From Lachnoclostridium sp. UBA1781 (lineage in GTDB: Bacteria > Bacillota > Clostridia > Lachnospirales > Lachnospiraceae), in contig DCGJ01000144.1 in the NCBI GenBank assembly GCA_002315495.1, positions 13,266-22,066 on the forward strand: 8,801 bases of DNA, in the 5' to 3' direction. The notes under the pieces are model-generated. The model saw only the letters and a program-made list of their open reading frames with translations. It was not told the DNA's origin and made no database searches. The position numbers were made by a program, and so were the translations under genes. Positions 1 through 5,147 of this stretch are shown piece after piece; the first letter of the stretch is position 1, and each line of letters starts with the position of its first letter.

Positions 1-1
1 C

Positions 2-151
2 GCGTTCAAGGAGCCCGACACGTCCGTCTCCATCGAGGAGCGTCCCGTCGGCGGTCTCGGGATCTTCATCGTGAAGAAGACGATGGATGAGATGAGCTAC
101 CGATACGAAAATCAACAAAATATCCTTACGATTAAGAAACGCATTCACTAG
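2..151 (+). CDS. RsbW/SpoIIAB-like anti-sigma factor kinase (C-terminal 49 aa, 5' truncated)
   Basis: This is the 3' end of a gene that begins before the window; the visible 49 residues end at TAG 149-151. The segment RPVGGLGIFIVKKTMDE matches the ATP-lid/G2 box of the small GHKL (HATPase_c_2) kinases of the RsbW/SpoIIAB family. It is followed by the usual short terminal beta strand (residues NILTIKKRI). Such proteins sequester a sigma factor and phosphorylate a STAS-domain antagonist in partner-switching modules. The next gene, 18 nt downstream, is a SpoIIE/RsbU-type phosphatase, which is the expected opposing enzyme, so the pair is probably co-transcribed. The catalytic N-box lies outside the window, so activity cannot be judged. 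A STAS antagonist would be expected just upstream but is not visible. A GHKL domain of another class is possible but less likely given the neighbour. Confidence 0.85.
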   Translation, partial: AFKEPDTSVSIEERPVGGLGIFIVKKTMDEMSYRYENQQNILTIKKRIH

Positions 152-169
152 GAGGGACAGGAGGAAGCA

Positions 170-1627
170 ATGGCAAAAAAATGGAAATCATTTCGGGAAC
201 GAATCCTGGAGCTGCTTAGAGACGACGATGTGTTTTGGAATAATGAGATTCGCGCGAACGTTTTTGTGTGTATTCAGATGTATATCTTGTGTGGTGTATT
301 GATTCTGTCCTTTGTGCTTGCAAAGGTGGGAATCTTCAATGTGCCGGATGCACAGCTTAAGCTGATGCTGAATACCAATGTGCCGATGGCGCTCGTGGCA
401 GCGGTGCTGTGCAACATTTTCAAAGGGCAAAAGCGCTGGATCAAATACATGATGTGTATCGTGATCGTATGCATCGCAGTGTCTCTTACGGCGACGATCA
501 GTATGTTCGTGACGGTGATCGTGTGCATCCCGGTTGTTCTGTCCGTTCGTTATTACAGTAAAAAACTGACGCTCACCATCACCATATGTACGATGCTTGC
601 GATGGTCGTGTCGGAGATACTCAATGCGTACTACGGACTTTTGGACTTAAACCTCGTTCCGGTGAAGGAGGGCACAGTCCTTACGGTCGGTGCGGATGGT
701 CTTCGCGCCGCCATTCAGGCTTCGGGCTATTCCATGAGCGAGTACATCTCCAGTCTGTTCCGTGGCTCCTTTATGCCGCGCATGTTGCTCTTTAACATTG
801 TCGCATTTACCTGTATCGAGCTTGCCGGAAGGGCAAGGGAGATGGTTATTGAGCAGATTGAAATCAGCAAAAAGACCGAATCCATGAAGACCGAGCTGGA
901 CATGGCAACGAAGATTCAGACCGGTATGCTTCCGCGCATTTTCCCACCGTTTCCTGAGAGAGGCGAGTTCGACATCTATGCAGCGATGGACCCGGCGAAG
1001 GAGGTCGGCGGCGATTTCTATGATTTCTTCCTGATTGATGAGGATCACCTTGGGCTTGTCATGGCAGATGTGTCCGGTAAGGGTGTGCCGGCGGCTCTCT
1101 TCATGATGGCAAGCAAGATTCTCATAAAGAGCTTTGCGGTAAGCAAGCTTTCCCCTGACAAGATCGCTGAGTCGGTGAATGAGCAGATTTGTGAGGAAAA
1201 TGCGGCCGAGATGTTTGTCACTGCCTGGATTGGAATTGTCGAGATTTCTACCGGCAAGGTGGTTTACGTGGACTGCGGTCATGAATATCCGGCGTTGTAT
1301 CGTGCAAAAACCGGTCAGTATGAGTTGGTAAAGGGCAGCAAGTGCTTTGTCCTTGGCGGTATGTCCGGCGTTCCGTATACGGCCTCCGAGCTTCAGCTCG
1401 AGCCGGGCGACACCTTGTTCTTATATACCGATGGTGTGCCTGAGGCAAATGATGCCGATAACAATCTGTTTGGTCGTGAGCGAATGCTCGCTGCGCTGAA
1501 TGCGAATCCGGAGACCGAACCGGAGAAGGTTCTGGTAAAGATGCGCGAAAATGTGGATGCATTTGTAAACGGAGCACCACAGTTTGATGATTTGACGATG
1601 CTTGCATTTCGCTTGAAGAATCGATAG
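170..1627 (+). CDS. Membrane-bound SpoIIE/RsbU-type PP2C serine phosphatase
   Basis: 485 aa. The start is set by AGGAGG at 159-164, 5 nt before the ATG. The N-terminal half is hydrophobic with about five or six candidate membrane segments (roughly 31-53, 71-85, 91-124 as one long or two segments, 132-150, 201-219). It leads into a charged helical linker (221-255, ending TKIQTGMLP) like that preceding the RsbU phosphatase domain. The PP2C/SpoIIE domain fills 265-483. Metal-binding acidic residues are visible at D282 (EVGGDFYD), D300 (MADVSGKG), D421 (YTDGVPEA) and D473/D474 (FDDLTML), so it looks active. The family dephosphorylates STAS anti-sigma antagonists, opposing the RsbW-like kinase encoded just upstream. 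The membrane region, with a loop at about 155-200, may sense an envelope or extracellular signal, but it matches no sensor domain I recognise. The target is inferred from context only. Confidence 0.93.
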   Translation: MAKKWKSFRERILELLRDDDVFWNNEIRANVFVCIQMYILCGVLILSFVLAKVGIFNVPDAQLKLMLNTNVPMALVAAVLCNIFKGQKRWIKYMMCIVIVCIAVSLTATISMFVTVIVCIPVVLSVRYYSKKLTLTITICTMLAMVVSEILNAYYGLLDLNLVPVKEGTVLTVGADGLRAAIQASGYSMSEYISSLFRGSFMPRMLLFNIVAFTCIELAGRAREMVIEQIEISKKTESMKTELDMATKIQTGMLPRIFPPFPERGEFDIYAAMDPAKEVGGDFYDFFLIDEDHLGLVMADVSGKGVPAALFMMASKILIKSFAVSKLSPDKIAESVNEQICEENAAEMFVTAWIGIVEISTGKVVYVDCGHEYPALYRAKTGQYELVKGSKCFVLGGMSGVPYTASELQLEPGDTLFLYTDGVPEANDADNNLFGRERMLAALNANPETEPEKVLVKMRENVDAFVNGAPQFDDLTMLAFRLKNR

Positions 1628-1656
1628 AGATGCAGGGCTAAAAGGAGGAAAACGCC

Positions 1657-2526
1657 ATGTCAAAATGGCCTGAAGATTACGAAAAGTATGTTTTGGAGGA
1701 CGTAAAGGTCTTCCCGATAAAGAATAAACCGGTAAAGGCCGGAATTATTGAGCGATTGTTTGTCTCGGAGCTTCCGCCGAAGCAGCTGCACTGCAATCCT
1801 GCGGACGAGTTTTCCATACCGGAGGTTGGGCCGAATTTTGAAATCGTATCCGATTACACCTCGAAAATGGGCTACAATTCCAGTGTGGGGCTGCCATTAA
1901 TCAATGAGCCGATTATCATCGAAAAGATGCAGCCGGAAGATTTTATGATTGTAAACGGACATCATCGCTGGCTGGCATCGATGCGAATCGGGGTTCCGAA
2001 GATTCAGGTAAATATCGTGAATCTGACGCACTCGGAGGATATCTTACGTGCACTTTCTAAGACCAATAACACCCTGAGCGTGGCCTTTGATTTGGATGAG
2101 GTACTCCTTGTGGGAGAGAATGGCTTTACCCCGGAGGAGCCGAAAAAGTTTTTTGGACGCAGACAGATTAAAGAGCGACTTCGTAAGGGGGCAGCGGAGG
2201 TTCTGAACGCCTTCCGTGAGAACGGATTTGACGTGTGGGTATATACCTCCGGGTACCTTTCCGAGAAATATCTGAACGCGATGTTTAAGCTTTACGGAGT
2301 AGAGGTTACCGGTATCATCAACGGTACCGGACGAAAGATGGATGCTTCGGCAAAGGAGACGAAAGAGAGACTCGAAGGGAAATATACCGGCCGTCTTCAT
2401 GTGGACAACGAGTCCGCCATGTTCGTAAAAACAGGAAGCATGGATTTCGATAGCTTCGAGTTTACGAAGGGCGCCGACGGCTGGGAACAGGATGTACTGG
2501 ATGTATTGAACAAGATAAAGGGATAA
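1657..2526 (+). CDS. ParB/sulfiredoxin-fold domain fused to a HAD-like hydrolase domain
   Basis: 289 aa; AAAGGAGG at 1641-1648 sits 8 nt before the ATG. Residues about 25-135 resemble the ParB/Srx superfamily, with a conserved-looking IVNGHHRWLASMRIG segment. GHHR (101-104) stands where ParB has GERR and sulfiredoxin has GCHR. Residues about 140-289 are a HAD fold: motif I FDLDEVL (D145, D147), motif II in VWVYTS (T197/S198), a possible motif III lysine around K227-K236, and motif IV LHVDNE (D250, N251). The C-terminal half is clearly paralogous to the next protein (shared KERLR.G, VWVYTS, F..YG, IING, LH.D.E). ParB/Srx folds include nucleotide-binding enzymes such as free-serine kinase, and HADs are mostly phosphatases. 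A coupled kinase/phosphatase or nucleotide-processing role is conceivable but unproven. There is no helix-turn-helix, so it is not a chromosome-partitioning ParB. It lies 29 nt after the phosphatase gene, likely in the same operon. Confidence 0.82.
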   Translation: MSKWPEDYEKYVLEDVKVFPIKNKPVKAGIIERLFVSELPPKQLHCNPADEFSIPEVGPNFEIVSDYTSKMGYNSSVGLPLINEPIIIEKMQPEDFMIVNGHHRWLASMRIGVPKIQVNIVNLTHSEDILRALSKTNNTLSVAFDLDEVLLVGENGFTPEEPKKFFGRRQIKERLRKGAAEVLNAFRENGFDVWVYTSGYLSEKYLNAMFKLYGVEVTGIINGTGRKMDASAKETKERLEGKYTGRLHVDNESAMFVKTGSMDFDSFEFTKGADGWEQDVLDVLNKIKG

Positions 2527-2529
2527 CGA

Positions 2530-3060
2530 ATGAAGAAATATATAGATCCAAATGCGATGCGGATCTCCTTTGATCTGGACGAGGTGCTGTTCGTATCTCC
2601 GAAGACGCACAAGGTGGAGCCGGAACTCAAATTTCCATGGAATCTAAAATATAAAGAGAGATTGCGAGAGGGAACTCCGAAACTCATTCATGACCTTCAG
2701 GAGAAGGGGTATTCCGTCTGGGTGTACACGTCCTCCTTTCGGAGCATCTCGTACATCAAGGGCCTGTTCCGTCACTATGGAATCACGTTTGATGATATCA
2801 TAAATGGCGAACGCCATCGGGACGAGGTGCAGGGCGAAAGTAAGGTCTGCAAGCCGTCAAAACTACCGAGCCGATACCGCATTTCGCTTCATATTGATGA
2901 CGAGCGCTCGGTGTATGAGAACGGAAGGGGTCATGGATTTGATGTATTCCCGCTTTTTGAGCAGGATGATGATTGGGTGGAAAAGATTGAAAAGCGCGCA
3001 GACGAGGTCTGTCGGCGTAAAATGCTGCAAGAGCAGTTAAATAACAAACATAATGTGTAG
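2530..3060 (+). CDS. Small HAD-like hydrolase, paralogue of the preceding protein's C-terminal domain
   Basis: 176 aa. The ATG is 4 nt after the upstream stop. Its ribosome site (AAAGGG, 2517-2522) lies inside the end of the upstream gene, so translation is probably coupled. The HAD signatures are in order: FDLDEVL with nucleophile D15 and acid/base D17, VWVYTSS with T67/S68, candidate motif III lysines K105, K108 or K111, and LHIDDE with D123/D124. The residues between motifs I and II are too few for a large cap domain, so it is a minimal HAD enzyme, presumably an aspartate-nucleophile phosphatase. Unlike its paralogue it keeps both motif IV aspartates and has no ParB-like domain. The tail (about 150-176) is charged and probably helical. 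The substrate is unknown. Tandem paralogues could form a heterodimer or act successively; this is inference. Confidence 0.85.
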   Translation: MKKYIDPNAMRISFDLDEVLFVSPKTHKVEPELKFPWNLKYKERLREGTPKLIHDLQEKGYSVWVYTSSFRSISYIKGLFRHYGITFDDIINGERHRDEVQGESKVCKPSKLPSRYRISLHIDDERSVYENGRGHGFDVFPLFEQDDDWVEKIEKRADEVCRRKMLQEQLNNKHNV

Positions 3061-3071
3061 TGTGAATATTT

Positions 3072-3136
3072 CGGGATAAAGAGAAAGGCTATTGGAGTTC
3101 GGAAGGAACGTAGTCTCTTGCGGTTGACAATTCCCG
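3072..3136 (+). other. Nested inverted-repeat region (possible structured 3' UTR or leader)
   Basis: Four pairings nest without crossing: CGGGA 3072-3076 with TCCCG 3132-3136, AAGAGA 3079-3084 with TCTCTT 3114-3119, CTA 3089-3091 with TAG 3111-3113, and GTTC 3097-3100 with GAAC 3106-3109 around a GGAAG loop. Together they could fold as one interrupted stem in RNA from the HAD operon. An alternative GCGG 3120-3123 / CCGC 3134-3137 pairing competes with the outermost helix. No known riboswitch class is recognised. The base pairs are direct observation; function and stability are not established. Confidence 0.35.
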
Positions 3137-3152
3137 CCAATACGATTATTAT
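3124..3152 (+). promoter_or_regulatory. Predicted sigma-A promoter upstream of the alarmone synthetase gene
   Basis: A perfect -35 (TTGACA, 3124-3129), a 17-nt spacer and -10 TATTAT (3147-3152) predict a start near 3158-3160. That start is only a few bases before the terminator-like hairpin at 3166-3202. An imperfect dyad (TTGCGG at 3118-3123 and CCGCCAA at 3134-3140) brackets the -35 and could be an operator. This is the only good promoter seen before the gene at 3222. Confidence 0.6.
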
Positions 3153-3165
3153 AGTTTCAGTGAAC

Positions 3166-3202
3166 AAAGAGGTTTGCCTAAGGGCAGGCCTCTTTTTCTT
3201 TT
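3166..3202 (+). terminator. Intrinsic terminator / possible attenuator hairpin in front of the alarmone synthetase
   Basis: The stem AGAGGTTTGCC (3168-3178) pairs with GGCAGGCCTCT (3183-3193), 11 bp including two G-T wobbles, around a TAAG loop. Flanking A-T pairs can extend it. The T-rich tract TTTTTCTTTT follows. It can end transcripts from the HAD operon. It also lies between the only nearby promoter and the next gene, so that gene must be expressed by readthrough or by a mechanism that disrupts the hairpin. Confidence 0.85.
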
Positions 3203-3221
3203 ATGAGCGAGGAGAACAACT

Positions 3222-4199
3222 ATGATTACGCTAAATGACTACCTATATTCCGGCGATACGGTGTTGAAGATACTGCACAAGTATTCTGCCGATTTGCGGG
3301 ATGATGCAAGACGTACCGGCAATCCCATCGATATTGTGCACAGCAATTTCCTGGTCCATATGACGGAACTTCTGGAGCATAATGACTTCCTTACGGCGCA
3401 GTCGGTTCGTATGCGGGAACTGTACCGATATATGGCAAAGGAGTATTCCTTCCTGTCCTTTACGTTCAAAGGTCGCATCAAATCATTAATTCGGGCGGAG
3501 GAGAAGTTTAACGGCCGACTGGTGAGCTTTGTTAACGCGTATTATGCGGAACATGGGGAATTCCCACCGGTTTCCGCCGTTCGAAGCCAGATGATGTTTC
3601 GGGATCTGATTGCCTACAGAATCGTCCTTTCCCTGCCAAAATGCCACGTGGGCAAGGATGAAAGCAAGGAGGAGAAGGAAATCTCGTATCTGTATGAATT
3701 GGCGAACCATTTTCCACAGTTTTTGGAGGAGAACGGGTTCTCGATTGTGCCGGCAAATGGCCGGTTGTCCTCGCATTTGTCGGAGGATGCGAAGCCATAT
3801 TACAAGGATTACATAGAGTATCCGAGCGAGGTCGGCTATCAGTCTTTACATATGATTTGTTACGACAATGCATCCCGTAGTCACTGCGAGCTACAGCTTC
3901 GCACAAAGGAAATGGACGACTACGCCGAGATTGGCGCAGCTAACCACAGCGCTTACGAGAAGATGCAGGCGGAGGAGCGCTTGGTGAAGACGACCACGCC
4001 GAAGGGTGTCTGCTCCTGGTACGATGAGGCCGTCGAGCGCGTGAAAATGCTCCACAACCTCGAACTGAAGGATGTGGAGGTTGACATGTTCGCAGCCGCA
4101 AACAATATGCTCATTAATGATGGCGCGGGCCTGTTTCGTGGACGTCAGATTACGCCGTTCGAGCATCTGTCGAGGTTTCAGAAGGATTTTACGGATTGA
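3222..4199 (+). CDS. RelA/SpoT-domain (p)ppGpp synthetase-like protein, synthetase only
   Basis: 325 aa. The start is set by AGGAG 3210-3214 with 7 nt spacing and an in-frame stop at 3204-3206. The RelA/SpoT nucleotidyltransferase core spans about 80-250. It has GRIKSLIRAEEKF (R85, K87, K95), FRDLIAYR (catalytic-type D128), YYKDYIEYP and VGYQSLH (K195, Y206, H210), ELQLRT (E223, Q225, R227) and AEIGAANHSAYE (E236, H242). These match the ATP/GDP/GTP-binding and magnesium residues of alarmone synthetases, so pyrophosphate transfer from ATP is predicted. No HD hydrolase domain, TGS or ACT domain is present, so it resembles a small alarmone synthetase. It is longer than typical ones, with about 80 extra N-terminal and about 80 C-terminal residues plus an enlarged segment at 140-190. 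It sits alone between two terminator hairpins. Unusual relatives can be toxins that make other alarmones or modify tRNA, which sequence alone cannot exclude. Confidence 0.85.
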   Translation: MITLNDYLYSGDTVLKILHKYSADLRDDARRTGNPIDIVHSNFLVHMTELLEHNDFLTAQSVRMRELYRYMAKEYSFLSFTFKGRIKSLIRAEEKFNGRLVSFVNAYYAEHGEFPPVSAVRSQMMFRDLIAYRIVLSLPKCHVGKDESKEEKEISYLYELANHFPQFLEENGFSIVPANGRLSSHLSEDAKPYYKDYIEYPSEVGYQSLHMICYDNASRSHCELQLRTKEMDDYAEIGAANHSAYEKMQAEERLVKTTTPKGVCSWYDEAVERVKMLHNLELKDVEVDMFAAANNMLINDGAGLFRGRQITPFEHLSRFQKDFTD

Positions 4200-4219
4200 G
4201 GAGTGAAAACGTGTACTTT

Positions 4220-4253
4220 AAAGAGGTCTGCCGGAACGGCGGGCCTCTTTTTT
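4220..4253 (+). terminator. Intrinsic terminator after the alarmone synthetase gene
   Basis: AGAGGTCTGCC (4222-4232) pairs with GGCGGGCCTCT (4238-4248), 11 bp with two wobbles. One further G-C pair leaves a GAA loop, and a run of Ts to 4253 follows. It is about 20 nt after the stop at 4199. The design and much of the sequence match the hairpin at 3166-3202. Confidence 0.92.
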
Positions 4254-4255
4254 CA

Positions 4256-4283
4256 TTGACATTTCAATCTGCTGTGATATATT
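4256..4283 (+). promoter_or_regulatory. Sigma-A promoter with extended -10 for the HipA-like kinase operon
   Basis: TTGACA (4256-4261), a 16-nt spacer and TATATT (4278-4283) preceded by TG at 4275-4276 (extended -10) predict a start near 4290. The -35 begins 3 nt after the T tract of the preceding terminator, so the downstream pair is transcriptionally insulated from the alarmone gene. Confidence 0.8.
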
Positions 4284-4285
4284 GA

Positions 4286-4302
4286 AAATGCACGGCGCAT
4301 TT
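4286..4302 (+). promoter_or_regulatory. Perfect 6-bp dyad over the predicted transcription start (candidate operator)
   Basis: AAATGC (4286-4291) and GCATTT (4297-4302) form a perfect inverted repeat with a 5-nt spacer. It begins 3 nt after the -10 and covers the expected +1. That is a good place for repression, and the operon's second gene encodes a helix-turn-helix protein. The palindrome is observed; its binding by that protein is inference. It could also form a short hairpin at the mRNA 5' end. Confidence 0.45.
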
Positions 4303-4328
4303 GACGAGCGACAAATAAGATGAAAGAA

Positions 4329-4333
4329 GAGGG
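4329..4333 (+). promoter_or_regulatory. Ribosome binding site deciding the HipA-like kinase start
   Basis: GAGGG lies 4 nt before the ATG at 4338, whereas the in-frame ATG at 4320 has no convincing purine-rich site before it. This supports the shorter protein. Confidence 0.65.
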
Positions 4334-4337
4334 CGTT

Positions 4338-5147
4338 ATGGATAATAAAGTGATACGTGAAAAGCAGGATTTGACCTATTTGAAATGGTCGCATATACGA
4401 AATTCCAGTGGAACGGCAGGAAGCTTCCTTAAATCGGAGTCGAATCTGGGAGGAAAAAAACGGTACTATAAGCTATCGGATTATGAGCCGGGGGGTGGTA
4501 TTGTCGGACATGAATGTGTGAATGAAATCATTGTTGATCGGTTGCTTACTCTTTTGGGAGTGGAGCATTTGCAGTATCAATTGATTTATGCCGATATTGA
4601 GATTGACGGAAAGATTTACACCACTTATTTGTGTTCATCAGAGGACTTTAAGCATAGAGGGGAGAGCAAAACCTCGCTGGAGAATTACTATTTCGCCAAC
4701 CGCTTGCCGGATGAAAATGCGTATGATTTTTGTGAGCGGGTTGGATTCAGGGATTATATTGATACTATGCTTGCAGTAGACTATTTGGTTCTAAACCGGG
4801 ACCGACACGGGGCGAATATCGAGGTGCTCAGGAATTCGAGGCAGCATTTACTTCGGATTGCACCATATTTTGACCATGGGCTTTCGTTATTGTTTTCCTG
4901 TCACAGTGAGGAAGAAATCGAGGCGTTCGATGTTCTGAAGGATGTGCCGTGCAACAATTTTATTGGGAGCCGTTCGTGCAAGGAAAATGTGGCGCTGACG
5001 CATGGTAGAAAATTATTTCAGGGGGAGTTGAAGGACACGGACAAGGAATATCTTTTTTATCATCTGGAGGATGTAATTTCGGACTGCCACAAGGACCAAA
5101 TATGGAAGATGCTTTGGGAGAGGTACAAACAGTATGAAAATCTATGA
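4338..5147 (+). CDS. HipA-like serine/threonine kinase (short form)
   Basis: 269 aa from ATG 4338; an in-frame ATG at 4320 would add six residues but lacks a good ribosome site. Kinase features are in HipA order. A Ser/Gly-rich flexible loop is at 22-28 (NSSGTAG), with a candidate ATP lysine K45 (KRYYKLS). An early helix has E59 and E63 (GHECVNEIIVDRLL). The catalytic loop is LNRDRHGAN (D155, N160), and the metal-binding motif is FDHG (D179). The D-to-N spacing of five equals that of HipA. It is much shorter than E. coli HipA (about 440 aa) and lacks its N-terminal subdomain. HipA/HipT kinases phosphorylate targets such as glutamyl- or tryptophanyl-tRNA synthetase and cause growth arrest; the target here is unknown. 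S23/S24 could be autophosphorylation sites by analogy. It is first gene of an operon, overlapping its partner by 14 nt. Its first half is locally A/T-rich. Confidence 0.85.
   Translation: MDNKVIREKQDLTYLKWSHIRNSSGTAGSFLKSESNLGGKKRYYKLSDYEPGGGIVGHECVNEIIVDRLLTLLGVEHLQYQLIYADIEIDGKIYTTYLCSSEDFKHRGESKTSLENYYFANRLPDENAYDFCERVGFRDYIDTMLAVDYLVLNRDRHGANIEVLRNSRQHLLRIAPYFDHGLSLLFSCHSEEEIEAFDVLKDVPCNNFIGSRSCKENVALTHGRKLFQGELKDTDKEYLFYHLEDVISDCHKDQIWKMLWERYKQYENL

Noticed and set aside
1657..2080. Chromosome-partitioning ParB or ParB nuclease
   Set aside because: There is no helix-turn-helix or ParA neighbour, the motif is GHHR rather than GERR, and the rest is a HAD domain.
3071..3095. Resemblance of GGGATAAAGAGAAAGGC to the ykkC (guanidine/ppGpp) riboswitch core
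   Set aside because: Only a few bases agree, and the other conserved ykkC segments cannot be found, so no riboswitch is called.
3203..3238. Eleven-codon open frame overlapping the alarmone synthetase start (leader peptide?)
   Set aside because: Its ATG lies right after the terminator T tract with no ribosome site; the only good site serves the ATG at 3222.
4320..4337. Longer start for the HipA-like kinase (six extra residues)
   Set aside because: Only a weak A-rich stretch precedes 4320, while GAGGG is well placed for 4338. The added residues encode the ribosome site itself. Not strictly excluded.
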